DNA of 27,292 nt from Aureobasidium sp. EXF-3400 (Eukaryota > Ascomycota > Dothideomycetes > Dothideales > Saccotheciaceae), in assembly GCA_024195585.1 (NCBI GenBank), contig SWBL01000495.1, positions 1-27,292 of the forward strand, given 5' to 3'. This document shows positions 1 through 10,529 of this stretch, piece after piece. Both the position numbers and the translations under genes were made by a program. Positions within the stretch are counted from its first letter, which is position 1. Each line of letters opens with the position of its first letter. The notes below the pieces were generated by a model, which was not told the DNA's origin, searched no databases, and was given only the letters and a program-made list of their open reading frames with translations.

Positions 1-833
1 GGGCATCCCGTCCGCTCTGCCATACATAAGCAGTTGAACGGCAGATTAGTACTACGGTGGGTGACCACGTGGGAATCCCTGCTGCTGTACGTTTTGTTTC
101 TTTGCTGGCTATCATCAGTTTTTTGGCTGATACCATTTAGGAATGGTTAACTGGTATTGGGATACTGCTGGTAAGTGGGTGCTCTATGTTCTGCTGTTTA
201 GAGTATGATGGGTCTCTTCGGATGTTTCTTGCTCTTTTGATTGCTGCTTCTTTCTCATTATGTACATGTGATTCGTATTTCGTGTCTCGCGTTCCATGAT
301 GCGTATACATGCTCTTCATGGCTAGATTGGTGGTATGCTTGTGGTTGTAGTGCGATTCTTCTTCAGTTGCCACGTGCTTTTCTCTTGTCTCTCCTCGCAC
401 CCTCTGCATTTCCCCCCTCCACAAATGGCCAACCTCCTAGCTATCTTGCTATAATATGCCTGTGCCAGATCTCCTTACTCTTGGCACAGAGATGGTGAGA
501 CTTCCGTACGCCGGCAGAAATATATGGATACATCGTGTGAGGGGCTTGGACTTGCGGACACACCCAGAACGAGCGGTGGCGCGAATACTTGACGGAATGC
601 AGAGGGAGCGATAGGGCATGGGTGTCGCCCCTCGATCAGATGATGATCCTGTGGCCGCGTCGAGAGCCGAGTCTGAATACTCCAGTGAGCAAGCGGCCTT
701 GGAGCTTTGTGCCGATACTTGCGCTTCCACGTAATCCGTACAGGTACGATCTGCCGCTGGCTCACAAAGGCAATTCTCAATGACGTTTGCGTGATGCTTG
801 TTCAGTCGAACTGGAAAAGCGTCTGCTACCGCT
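1..833. other. Intergenic region, no gene recognised
   Basis: Open frames here are short, overlap on both strands and have compositions that look like chance translation. I saw no tRNA, no recognised protein motif and no convincing splice-linked exons. Part of 700-833 is probably the 3' untranslated region of the membrane-protein gene that ends at 834 on the minus strand. The 120-500 stretch is T-rich on the plus strand. Two CACGTG hexamers occur (66-71 and 371-376) with no evident target gene inside the window. Confidence 0.5.
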
Positions 834-2014
834 TCATGTCCAGTCAGTGGTATATCCGAGCCCGGGCGAGTCACGTTCGTTCACGGGACTCATCTCAGTG
901 TCGTAGATAGTGGGAAGTATGCCTATCCGACCGAGAGTGGAGTCTTCGGTGGACATATAATCCGTGCTCGAGGGGTCTGTTTGCTTCGTTTCGGTTGGGT
1001 ATGGCTCGGAAGAGCTAGGTCTCCTGGGGTTGCTGTTCGGCAGATATCTGGAGGTCCCTCTCCTTCGGACGCAAGCCAGGAACAGTGGGTGTAGAGTCGC
1101 CATGCATACTGTGACGATGGCCGTGCCAGCTTCTGTGAAGGACAGTACGGCAAATACTCTGTTTTGACTCAACAACAGAACTTCTGCGCCCGCGCCAGGC
1201 AGGTAGTTCAACCGGACCAGTGAGATGACACTAGCTCCAGTGGCCAGGAATACCAAAAAACATACGCAGGCCATCTCGCCGATGGGCATGCGTCGCAGCT
1301 TGGCAAGCACTGGGAGACATGCCAGAACAAAGACCCAGTCACACGCAGCGTTCAATGAAATTCCGACATACAGCAGAGGTCTGACGATGCGTGTCCAGTC
1401 CAGACAGTGGCCATCAACGTTTGGCGTCAAGAGGTTGGCAATGGTAGGTACGCCGCACTGGAAGAGACTGATGAACATGAAGGCGATGTTGTATGCGGAA
1501 AACACAATGACAGTGGCAACAATGACACAGCGCTGCCAGCGCTCGCAAATCCGGTAGAAGTAGGCAGCCACGGACATCTTTATAAAGATCTGATCCACGA
1601 GATAAAGGGCAGAGTTGCCTGCGATGAGCTATGTGGGTCAGTATGCTGAGCCAAGGGATCAGTCAGAGAAGCTTACTTTGATGACCCTGGGAAAGCGCAC
1701 CATGACACTCTCACTCTGAACCCAGCTGATGGTTACAATCGCACATATACAGAGTACCATGAACAAGATCTAGATCTGTCAGTAGAGATCGAGTCCGATA
1801 TTGATGATAGATTTCGTACATATGCAGGGATGATAAGCCAGTCCTCGACACCGAAAGTTCTCGTCATGTAGCCACGAACGTATACACGCAGAGCGACCGA
1901 CAAGGTTGTCAAGACCATCATAGGGATGCAAAATCGGTACACGTCACCGCCGCTGGCACCCTTAAGGGCGCCGACTGAAATAGTGCTGCTGGTATCATCT
2001 TCGTAGAAGACCAT
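834..2014 (-). CDS. PTH11/SAT4-type rhodopsin-like integral membrane protein
   Basis: Predicted 360-residue polytopic membrane protein of the fungal rhodopsin-like family (PTH11-related or Sat4-like). Some members are thought to sense surface or chemical cues at the plasma membrane; the ligand of this one is unknown. Inferred exons are 2014-1820, 1769-1677 and 1628-834. The introns, 50 bp (GTACGA...TCTAG) and 48 bp (GTAAGC...CATAG), both fall at phase 0 and restore one frame. Hydrophobic segments lie near residues 27-50, 66-83, 104-123, 130-152, 177-206, 215-236 and 256-283. Family signs are the LRVYVRGYMTRTFGVEDW stretch after the first helix, two cysteines (about 154 and 171) in the loop before the CDW motif (about 191-193), and a helix matching the usual DWIFAILPI segment. 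The tail (about 285-360) is hydrophilic and rich in Ser/Thr/Pro. No CFEM domain precedes the helices. The start at 2014 was chosen because family members have a short N-terminus; upstream sequence stays open in frame for some distance. Confidence 0.8.
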
Positions 2015-2476
2015 CTTGCCTCGCGAGTAGCTTCGAGGGGCATGTTCATCAAGGAGACGAGGTCCGATGAGTGGAAGCAGAGGTTAGATGAAGGCTGAAC
2101 GAGCACCAATTGCAAATGCCAACCAGGTCATTTTAGGATTCAAGACAATCTTGCGTAGAATCAAACGGCAGGCCGTTTAGCAAGAGGCGGCCGACCGGGA
2201 CTACGCGAGGGCAGATATGGTGGGTTGGAGATGGATTTTCGGTGTTGTGCGCCGAGCTGCAGATAACTAGACGAACTAGTTCAAGAAGAATCTTTAGGTG
2301 CTTGGTACGCCGCTATACACGATAGTGCAGTTCAGCTCCTACCGTTGCGAGCCATAGAGCGTCGTGTATGTCACCCAGTCGAGATACATAGCCGTGAAGA
2401 GAGCCGAGAATGACCATTATCATTGAGTTTGAGCTACAAACGTCGAATAGATCAGCAACCTTCCAAAGCGACGTCC

Positions 2477-2494
2477 ATCGATGCGCGCATCGAT
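2477..2494. repeat. Perfect 18-bp palindrome
   Basis: ATCGATGCGCGCATCGAT reads identically on both strands, with a GCGCGC centre flanked by ATCGAT sites. It lies about 0.7 kb upstream of the BCK1 start codon. Its function is unknown; it could bind a dimeric factor or be chance. Confidence 0.9.
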
Positions 2495-3145
2495 ATGCAA
2501 GAATTCGGAGTGCTCTCCTCGGACCTTGTGTTGAGAGTCTGAGCGCAGTGCAGCAGTGGGGAATTCGTTCTGGGGTCGGGGTACCTAGGTGCGGAACAAA
2601 AGTCACAGCCAAAAGGGGAAGGAAGTAGGGCTGGTAAACAAGCGCGAACAGTAGTTAAATTGGTAGGGCTGAGCTTGAGCGAACGGTGGATAAGAGCAAG
2701 AGAGTCAGAAGGGAAGAGTTGAGATTTGGCCCATGGTTCGAGAGAAACGAGTACTCCGTACTGTGTACAACAAGGGAATGGCGGAAGTGGCTGGATGGCA
2801 ATTGCCTCGGATGCAAGGCTGCTGCAAGTTGCAGGTTGCGTCCCTGAGAAACACGATCAAGTGGTACGGAGACAGAGGCCAAGAAAGAAGACGATGTTGC
2901 GAGAAGGATTAATCAACACATCGGTCGCATCTTGATGAGCTGCCTATGTACACACACCCTCGCCTGATTTGTAGTGGTCTTGATAGGTACCGGGTATAGC
3001 AGGGCGATTATAGCCGTCAGTGTCACACTTGGTGCAACCTTAAACTCTGTTCAGATCAATTTCGCGTCGACCTTGACCTCGTCGCCTTCGGTCGCTTGCT
3101 CGGGAGCTTGCCAGGTTGACAGGAGCGTCTTCTCCGAACGAGCGA

Positions 3146-3169
3146 ATGTCCTTCTGTCGGTCGACATGA
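3146..3169 (+). other. Mini upstream ORF in BCK1 leader (7 codons)
   Basis: ATG at 3146 is followed by six further sense codons and TGA. It overlaps a second mini frame (ATG at 3166, stop at 3181-3183, five codons) that ends 22 bp before the BCK1 start. Both would lie in the mRNA leader if transcription starts upstream of 3146, which the sequence alone cannot show. If so, they could lower initiation at the main start. Confidence 0.35.
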
Positions 3170-3205
3170 CGGTAGCGCTTTGAGGCCCAATCGACTCGAC
3201 TTGAA

Positions 3206-6200
3206 ATGATCGCTGGAGACTCGTCGCAGCAGCAACCGCCTGGAAGCCAGCAACAGCAACAGCAGCAGCAGCAGCAGCAACACCATCAAACACGACCCAA
3301 GCCAGGCAGCAGGGCGCAGAACGGCCTCGTCCTGAACGACGTGCCCTCATTCGACTCGCGCGACCTTCTACGACCCACGTCGACGGCCTTCAATTCGCCC
3401 TACCCGACCATCCAACCAAGTCCCCGAAGCCCGCGTCCTCGCGCCCGTACCTTTGCCCATGCCAAATACCTCACCGATCCCGACGATCCCACGAGACGTT
3501 CCCTACCCCAGCACTTGACCGCGAGCGCCATGCCACCCACAAACTACCCGTCCGGCCAACAGCGCCATGTTTCGGCCACGGCTGCCGAACAGCTTTTGCG
3601 CCAGCAACAGCAGCAGCAGTCGCAACAGCAATACATGCCTCCACCACCGCCCATGTCCAACCCTCCCTCGATCCAGTTCCCTCCTCCTCCACCGCGCCCA
3701 CCCACCAGCAATTCTCAGCACAATGGCATGATGCTCCCTCCTCCGCCCAGTGCCCCACAGTCGGCTCTCAATGCCTGGGCTCTCTGGAACAGACAACAAC
3801 AGCAGCCGCAGCCCTCGTCGTACTCGCAGCAGTCCTCTTATCCGCATCCGCAGCAGCAACAGCAGTATCCTTACTCGCAACAACAGCAGCAGCAGCAGCA
3901 GTCTCCATATCCCCAACCCCGTGAGCCTCGCGCATACGATCCTACTGCTTACCACGCATATACTTCAATGCCCCCACTACCTCCTGATACTCAGCCATTG
4001 GTGTCTGCCACCTACATACCTGGTGCTGATTCCTTCGGTCCTGGAGTCGGTATTCCTCCATTGCATGCATCGCCGCCACCGCCGCCACCCTCATCCACCC
4101 CTAATCGTTCTCAAAATCATCAACAGTACCACAATCTCTACTCGCAGCATCCTCCTACTCCTCAATATCCGCTTGAGTCCATGGACGAAGGCAGATGGCT
4201 TCAGTACAACCAGTCTAATTCTAATCAGTACAACTCATACTACCAACAATCCCAGCCTATGCAGCAGCTGCGATCTCAACAGAGCAGAGACTATCTCTCC
4301 AACGCTCCCCCGACCCCCTCAAACACTAGGCAGCAGATAGTAGTCCTGCCCGCTAGAGAGACCCAGGAGCATTCTTCGCCCGCACCCCACATGCTCTCCT
4401 TTCCTGATTCAAACTCTACTCCCATCCCTCAGCCGCGGGAGCAACCACCCCTGGACATTCCTGCATCGCCTCACGATCTTCAATGGCCTCTGGAACGTGT
4501 CGTTGCTTGGCTCGCTGACAACGGCTTCTCTCATATATGGCAAGAAGCCTTCAAGCATCTCAACATCCAGGGCTCACAGTTCCTCGAGATCGGCCGTTCT
4601 CAGGGCAACAAGCCTAACGTCGCTTTCTTACACAAGACTATCTATCCACAGCTGCAAAAGGAGTGTGCTAGTGCAGGCATAGTCTCGGACCAAGCCAAAG
4701 ACCGTGAGGATGGCAAGAAGATTCGTACGCTAATTCGCCGTATTGTCGACTCTGGGGGTAGCAGTTACAACGGCAGCAGCTCCTCAAGCTTACCTTCACG
4801 TCAACGGAGGGAGTCTTCACACTTTCCACCAAGCGCGGATGCGGATGGTGCCATCGAGAGTTCGCCTATGATGACCCGTCACGAGATGGCTTTTGGTTCC
4901 ACCCCTACGACTGCTGGTGGAGGTGAAGATAGCCCGGGCCTTCAAATGCCCAATCCTTTTGCTCAGCGAAGATACTCGTCGCAGCGGTCTGTCACGCTTG
5001 ACTCCATGAGCTTGGTGAACAAGCAGTATGACAACTCCGACAATCGGAGTGCCTTTTCCCGTGCTGCCCTTGGTGAGACTGACATTCCTCGGCGGCACAG
5101 TCCCAGCGTTTCGACAGAGCTCACCGCGAGTTACGCTCAAACCACGAACCATCTTCGTTCTGACTTTGGCCGCACAGGCTTTGAGTCAAGCCCACAGCAT
5201 AGTCCTGCTATGCAACAAGCTCGTCTTGTGAACCCTCCATCTGCGTCGGCACACAACCGCTACTACAGCAATAATCATCACAGGCTCAGCAGCAGCGATC
5301 ACACAAATCCTAGCGGCCCTGCTTCTAGTCGCATCGGTGTCAGTAGTGATGCAAATCATGGCAAGACGCCACCAATAGATTCTCGCAGACATGCTCAAGA
5401 AGGGTCACGACCGCCGCCACCTATTGAACGGACCAGTGCTGGAGATGTGCCCCACAGCGCTACAGCCAGTGCAAAAGAGCACAAGTCAGGCTTTCTTCGT
5501 AATTTCATACGCCACAAGCAGAAGAACGACAGAGACCATTCTCGTGATGATCACATGGAGTCACCTACAAGTCCAGCGCAGCCTCGACTACTCACCAAAT
5601 CAAGCCTAAATTCAAGCGAGGCTTCGATTGATAGACCCTCTTCTCGCAGATCGGGAAACATGGCCGTGGAACTAGAAAAGGCTCAGCACGTACCTGAACG
5701 AGGAAGATCTGCAGCCAGAGAATCTGACAAGCGATATGCATTCGTTACGCCTGACGGGTGGAACTACAGGTTGATTGATTTGACCACTGTCACAACACCC
5801 GAACAGATGCGCGCGACGATATGCTACAATCTCGGTATCACCGAGACACCCGACTTGACGATTCACCAGACGTCACCTGGTAAGGAGCAGCACGAAGAAC
5901 CACTGACGGATTCCCTGTTGTTGGCCGCCCGTCACCACATTTCTGACGCTACAGGAAAGCTCAAACTTTTTGTTCGCTCATCTGCCACTGAGTCGGCGCG
6001 TGAGGGAATGGTATCGCCGTTACGAGCTGGGTCCTTCTCCAAACCGATCGATTCTTCAACTTATGCTCAGCTCACCGGAGACGAAAAGATTGATACGTCC
6101 ACTCTTAGATCAAACGAGTCTACTCTGGTCCCTCATAAGAAGAAGTCATTGCAGAACCTTATCCGGGAGATGGCCAGTGAGAACTCGATTTTGACAGATC

Positions 6201-9061
6201 GCGATCTGCCGACGGACTTGACTGCCCTTTCTGAGCCTGAAACATTGGCAATCCTCGAGATCAAAGCGGAAGAGCATCGCAGGGAGACTCAACGTAAACA
6301 ACAGGCTTATATGGAAGGCAAACAGCAGCAAAGACTTCGCCAAGAGCACTCACGCGATCGTCTTGGTAAAGACTTCTCGCCTATCAGACGCAAAGATATA
6401 ATCGATTTCGACCAACGACGAAACTCGCCATATGAGGAGAAGAAGCTACTCGAACAAGAGAAGAAGATGGAGCCACTAATTCCACTTCGCAAACCACCAC
6501 CTCCCCCTGAACCAAGCAGTACTCTTTTCAAAGCAGATTCGCTTAGGAAGAAGTCAGGACTAGTCTCTCGTACCAGCTGGCCAGACCGTGGCGATGATTC
6601 CAAGAGGAGTTCAGCTGAAAGCTTGGACGGCAACAAGCGCAAGATGCGCGTGGGTTCTGGTATAGGTGCCGCTATCATTGGCGCAGGGAAGATGGGCGGC
6701 ATGGTTGGTGCTCCAGGCACTCCTGCTTCTGCCAGGGAATCTGCTCAAAGTCCTCCGTCCGGATACAACAGTGGTGTTCCGCCAAAGGCGATGCAGACAC
6801 TTGGTATCACTAGCATGGGCGATAACAGACTGACCCACACCGGAGGTTCGCCTATCACTATGTCTAAGGGTGAAGTACCTTTCAAGATACCCGCCTATCT
6901 CGAAGATAGCATCGAAGACAGTAGTGGTTCTTCGACAGCCAACAGCTTCTCACGACCAGCGCTTACTCTACAAATGCCCAGCAAGGACAAAACGACAATC
7001 TCGCCTGCCAAGGACATTCACAGGCACCCTAGTCCTGCTGTCAGTCCCAGCACTGCACGTCCACCGAGTAGCTTAAGCCGCATGAGCAGTCGTAGAAGCT
7101 ATGGTCCTAGCTTCCATCTACCCAACGAGCCTGTGTCGTTTGACAGACCTTCTACTGCCACAATGGATGAAGAGGATGAGGATGAAGATTCAGACTCGGA
7201 CGATGGTCTCTTCGCCAGGCCCTTGACTAAGAAGGATTCCAATGAGAGTCTCTTCGCCATCCCACTGGCCAAACAAGTCAAGGCGAAGCAGTCAAAAACT
7301 TCTCTGATACAAGACCAAGCCGAACAGTCTTCATCTCAGCAAGAGCCAGCTCTCAAAGCCAAGGTCTCTCAGCAAAATATGAGGTTTACCGCATCTCCTG
7401 ATCCGCTCGACGAGAGCGAGAGACCTCACCCAGAGTCTGCAGTTTCGGCGGCTTGGTCAGCAGAATCGCCTGAGGACAGCGCTAGATTCGGTCGTCGTGA
7501 GAGCTTTGCAAGTGATCTTTGGGCCAATCGTCCCCCTCCCGAAGCTCTTGTGGAACATCTTGATGAGTTCTTCCCCAATGTAGATCTCGATCAGCCAATG
7601 ATTGAAGAAGAAGGCCAGGATGGCCAAGCAAGCACTACAAACGAGACGCCGAAGGCATCATCAGCGCCCAACATGGAACCCAAGACGGAACAGAATTTCG
7701 CGCCGGTACCCGACCTTGAAGCTGATAATGGAACACTTGGTAGCGATGAGTCAACTCTCAAGGAAGACTCCACGCTCAAGAGAGGACACAACATGCCTTC
7801 AGTTGCTCAGAGGAACCTCAGAAAGTCTGGTGGTCTGGGACGAACGAAGAGTATCCGTGAAGTTGTGAAAGGCGCATATCAGATGCCCGCTCAGAAGTCG
7901 CCAAGCCCATCTATAACTTCGTTCACATCGAGTCGTGCTCCTAGCGCGCAGATGAATCGCAGCGCTCTCAATCGTATGAGCACACTTAGGTACGGCGGTG
8001 ATATTGTTCGACGCAAGAGTACGAAGATGTTTGGCGCTCGTATTGAGCAAATCAAGCCTCCTCGCGGCAGCCGCCTCATACAATTGGAAACCATTCCCCA
8101 GGACAATTTCGCGCTTCAACATCCACAGAGACAGCCAACATTCAAGTGGATGAAGGGTCAATTGATCGGCAAGGGTACATTCGGTCGCGTGTATCTGGGT
8201 ATGAACACCACTACCGGTGAGCTTTTGGCAGTCAAGCAAGTCGAAGTCAACCCCAAGACCTCAAACGCAGACCCGCAGAAGATTCGTGAGATGGTCAAGG
8301 CATTGGACTCTGAGATTGATACCATGCAACACTTGGATCATATGAACATCGTCCAGTATCTCGGATGTGAACGCAAGGAATATTCTATCAGTATTTTCCT
8401 TGAGTACATCTCTGGTGGTAGTATTGGCAGTTGCTTGCGCAAACACGGCAAATTCGAAGAGTCGGTCGTCAGTAGTCTTACCAGACAAACTCTTGACGGA
8501 TTGGCATATCTGCATCGCGAAGGCATCCTGCACCGCGATCTCAAAGCCGATAACATTCTGCTCGATCTTGACGGTACTTGTAAGATATCAGACTTTGGTA
8601 TTTCGAAGCGCAGTCCAAACCCTTACAACAACGATATCACCAACAGCATGCAAGGCAGTGTCTTCTGGATGGCGCCAGAAGTCATCCGCGCTCAATCCCA
8701 AGGCAGCAGCTCAAGTGGTTCTACTGAATCACAAGGTTACAGCGCAAAAGTCGACATCTGGTCGCTGGGTTGTGTGGTCTTGGAAATGTTTGCCGGTCGC
8801 CGTCCTTGGAGCAAAGAAGAAGCCATCGGTGCCATCTTCAAGCTCGGTAGTCTCAATCAAGCTCCGCCAATTCCCGAGGATGTCAGCAGCGTTGTCGGAC
8901 CTGCAGCTCTGAGTTTCATGTACGACTGCTTCACCATCGATCCTGCCGATCGCCCTACAGCTGAGACTCTGCTTCGCGCACCTTTCTGCTTCCACGATTT
9001 GCATTACAACTTCTTCGACACAGAACTGTATGCCAAGATTCAAGGAGCTTTTGGTCCTTGA
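3206..9061 (+). CDS. BCK1: MAP kinase kinase kinase of the cell wall integrity pathway (Bck1)
   Basis: Uninterrupted 1951-residue Ser/Thr kinase. In yeast and moulds Bck1 is activated by Pkc1 and phosphorylates Mkk1/2, which activate the Slt2/MpkA MAP kinase for wall repair. Residues 1-420 are low complexity, rich in Gln, Pro and Ser, with several poly-Gln tracts. Residues 427-515 look like a SAM-type helical domain (WPLERVVAWLADNGFSHIW). Residues 844-925 resemble a ubiquitin-fold RA-like domain. A Pro-rich stretch lies near 1091 and a Glu/Asp run near 1321, followed by a repeated LFA(R/I)PL motif. The C-terminal kinase domain (about 1646-1945) has all key residues: glycine loop G1655/G1657/G1660, Lys1677, HRD at 1776-1778, DFG at 1796-1798, and SVFWMAPEV after the activation loop. 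The kinase order and the IPQDNFALQHPQRQ linker fit Bck1 better than Ste11 or Ssk2. The N-terminal end is less certain than the rest. Confidence 0.93.
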   Translation: MIAGDSSQQQPPGSQQQQQQQQQQQHHQTRPKPGSRAQNGLVLNDVPSFDSRDLLRPTSTAFNSPYPTIQPSPRSPRPRARTFAHAKYLTDPDDPTRRSLPQHLTASAMPPTNYPSGQQRHVSATAAEQLLRQQQQQQSQQQYMPPPPPMSNPPSIQFPPPPPRPPTSNSQHNGMMLPPPPSAPQSALNAWALWNRQQQQPQPSSYSQQSSYPHPQQQQQYPYSQQQQQQQQSPYPQPREPRAYDPTAYHAYTSMPPLPPDTQPLVSATYIPGADSFGPGVGIPPLHASPPPPPPSSTPNRSQNHQQYHNLYSQHPPTPQYPLESMDEGRWLQYNQSNSNQYNSYYQQSQPMQQLRSQQSRDYLSNAPPTPSNTRQQIVVLPARETQEHSSPAPHMLSFPDSNSTPIPQPREQPPLDIPASPHDLQWPLERVVAWLADNGFSHIWQEAFKHLNIQGSQFLEIGRSQGNKPNVAFLHKTIYPQLQKECASAGIVSDQAKDREDGKKIRTLIRRIVDSGGSSYNGSSSSSLPSRQRRESSHFPPSADADGAIESSPMMTRHEMAFGSTPTTAGGGEDSPGLQMPNPFAQRRYSSQRSVTLDSMSLVNKQYDNSDNRSAFSRAALGETDIPRRHSPSVSTELTASYAQTTNHLRSDFGRTGFESSPQHSPAMQQARLVNPPSASAHNRYYSNNHHRLSSSDHTNPSGPASSRIGVSSDANHGKTPPIDSRRHAQEGSRPPPPIERTSAGDVPHSATASAKEHKSGFLRNFIRHKQKNDRDHSRDDHMESPTSPAQPRLLTKSSLNSSEASIDRPSSRRSGNMAVELEKAQHVPERGRSAARESDKRYAFVTPDGWNYRLIDLTTVTTPEQMRATICYNLGITETPDLTIHQTSPGKEQHEEPLTDSLLLAARHHISDATGKLKLFVRSSATESAREGMVSPLRAGSFSKPIDSSTYAQLTGDEKIDTSTLRSNESTLVPHKKKSLQNLIREMASENSILTDRDLPTDLTALSEPETLAILEIKAEEHRRETQRKQQAYMEGKQQQRLRQEHSRDRLGKDFSPIRRKDIIDFDQRRNSPYEEKKLLEQEKKMEPLIPLRKPPPPPEPSSTLFKADSLRKKSGLVSRTSWPDRGDDSKRSSAESLDGNKRKMRVGSGIGAAIIGAGKMGGMVGAPGTPASARESAQSPPSGYNSGVPPKAMQTLGITSMGDNRLTHTGGSPITMSKGEVPFKIPAYLEDSIEDSSGSSTANSFSRPALTLQMPSKDKTTISPAKDIHRHPSPAVSPSTARPPSSLSRMSSRRSYGPSFHLPNEPVSFDRPSTATMDEEDEDEDSDSDDGLFARPLTKKDSNESLFAIPLAKQVKAKQSKTSLIQDQAEQSSSQQEPALKAKVSQQNMRFTASPDPLDESERPHPESAVSAAWSAESPEDSARFGRRESFASDLWANRPPPEALVEHLDEFFPNVDLDQPMIEEEGQDGQASTTNETPKASSAPNMEPKTEQNFAPVPDLEADNGTLGSDESTLKEDSTLKRGHNMPSVAQRNLRKSGGLGRTKSIREVVKGAYQMPAQKSPSPSITSFTSSRAPSAQMNRSALNRMSTLRYGGDIVRRKSTKMFGARIEQIKPPRGSRLIQLETIPQDNFALQHPQRQPTFKWMKGQLIGKGTFGRVYLGMNTTTGELLAVKQVEVNPKTSNADPQKIREMVKALDSEIDTMQHLDHMNIVQYLGCERKEYSISIFLEYISGGSIGSCLRKHGKFEESVVSSLTRQTLDGLAYLHREGILHRDLKADNILLDLDGTCKISDFGISKRSPNPYNNDITNSMQGSVFWMAPEVIRAQSQGSSSSGSTESQGYSAKVDIWSLGCVVLEMFAGRRPWSKEEAIGAIFKLGSLNQAPPIPEDVSSVVGPAALSFMYDCFTIDPADRPTAETLLRAPFCFHDLHYNFFDTELYAKIQGAFGP
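3248..3280 (+). repeat. CAG/CAA microsatellite encoding 11 glutamines
   Basis: Eleven consecutive CAG or CAA codons encode a poly-Gln run near residue 15 of the Bck1 protein. Related shorter tracts occur at about 3602-3640, 3793-3810 and 3856-3870. The mix of CAG and CAA codons interrupts a pure repeat. Confidence 0.9.
3877..3903 (+). repeat. Second CAG/CAA-rich poly-glutamine tract in BCK1
   Basis: A run of CAA and CAG codons gives eight consecutive glutamines around residues 225-232 of Bck1, inside a tyrosine/serine/glutamine-rich disordered segment. Boundaries are approximate to a codon. Such tracts often vary in length between strains. Confidence 0.8.
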
Positions 9062-10529
9062 AATCTGACAGTCTGTGGTCTTTTCTCATATATACCGTTT
9101 CTAATATTGGCATCTTCGTTTGCAAACGCACGTTTAGATTTTTTTCACGTCTGATACCCCATTGATTATTGGTTGTTCTGTCTGGCGAATCTTATATGCT
9201 TTTCTGGGTCGTTGTTGTTGATGGATAGTGATAGAATGGGTTTGAATTTTTGATGGGATCACCCGATCTATTGAATGCTACGAATCCATTGACTTACCTT
9301 TGACCATCTCTCTGCTGAGTAATTCTTTTTGCCAAAGTTGTCAGTGGCCTTCTTGATGTACGTCACAAAAGCACCCGAGTGGCTGGGAAACCCGCCATGT
9401 CAGGCTCGGTCGCCAGTGCGGCATGACATAGGCCCGTCTTTCGGTTTATACCGTGTCTCATGGACCATAAGCAGGCTTTCGAGAAGGAAACGAGGGCTCG
9501 ATGTCGCGGAGTGAATGCATTTCCTGCTTTGCAGAATCGACAAGTTCGGTCGAGCGATCACGGAGCTACGGATCGTTCCGCTGCTTCTCATAACAGTGGG
9601 GTGCGACATGCACGGTTTGTGACCAAGGCGCGAGTCTATGGGAATTGCCGTTGATATAGATGCGAACACGCTGACATCGCGTTACCCTAGCCATGGCAGT
9701 GAGATACACAGGTGGTCTCTGTACAATCGGCAGCAAGATGCAACAACTACCGGTATCATTTGCCGCACGTTCGCAAGTCGGACAGACATCATATGAGCAC
9801 GAAAACAGAAAGGCGAGGACCGTGACAAACAATCATGCTGGCTGAGGAAGGAGGTTGGAGCCAAGCTTTTTGGTGTTGATATATCACCGAGCTTTGGCCC
9901 TTCCGATGCGGCTCACTCCGTCTTTGCTGGCGCTTACCAACATCGAAGTTTGATAGGCACATCGCTGACCATCTTGGTGTCTTCGCTTTCGCATTCATCT
10001 TCTTGCTCGCTTTCTTGACAGGCCAAGTCGTTGGGTTGCACAGTCACAGCGATCATCTCTTGGACGCCGAGAGAAACGCTTTTGTGAACCGTGATGATCA
10101 CGTTTTGGATGTTTCGTGCTGTGTCTTGGGCACATTACCCTGCATCGGCTGTCACAGCTTGGCTGTGTGGCCATTGACCTATGGATTGGCAATGGTCGAG
10201 CACGTAACGTGCTTGGGACACAGTTCGTGCCGAACTCGTGGTCCTACGCCGGGGCCAAGACACCCGGTACTGCAAGATCGAGACACTATAAGTCTTGTCG
10301 TACGCCTGTGCCCCATATCGTAGTGAGCTTGGGTGGAAAATACCGAGTGAGAAAGTAGTCTGTGCAGCATATGGCGATGGCCTGATCTGCCAAAATCACC
10401 GAGTAAGTTGGTCGTTGATCGATCTTCAGAAGTCTACATAAGAGCACAGCATGGCCACTTTTGGAAGGGACTTTTTGTTGTACTCACACAACCGTCTTTT
10501 TTCGTCTTATCGATAATCGAGCGACCACA
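9062..10529. other. Intergenic region between BCK1 and catalase
   Basis: This holds the BCK1 3' untranslated region (T-rich, roughly 9062-9300) and the catalase promoter. No frame resembles a real protein and no tRNA signature was seen. Possible TATA-like elements are CACTATAAG at about 10282-10290 and TCTACATAAG at about 10433-10442. The latter lies about 90 bp before the catalase ATG, followed by a pyrimidine-rich stretch (10494-10510). Confidence 0.5.

Larger units (their letters stand above)
2015..3205. other. Divergent intergenic region between membrane protein and BCK1
   Basis: This region separates two divergently oriented genes, so it should hold both promoters and the BCK1 5' leader. 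No protein-like frame was found; the frames present are short and of random composition. It contains a perfect 18-bp palindrome at 2477-2494 and two tiny ATG frames just ahead of the BCK1 start. Confidence 0.6.

Noticed and set aside
2974..3183. 69-codon frame ahead of BCK1
   Set aside because: It begins with GTG, not ATG, which is not a normal start in fungal nuclear genes; only its internal ATG at 3166 was kept as a mini frame.
3056..3289. Frame antisense to BCK1 with a poly-leucine run
   Set aside because: The leucine run is only the complement of the CAG/CAA tract; it is a shadow, not a signal peptide.
10461..10529. Upstream in-frame Met for the catalase
   Set aside because: It would bury the signal peptide 23 residues inside the protein; the Met at 10530 gives a normal secreted catalase start.
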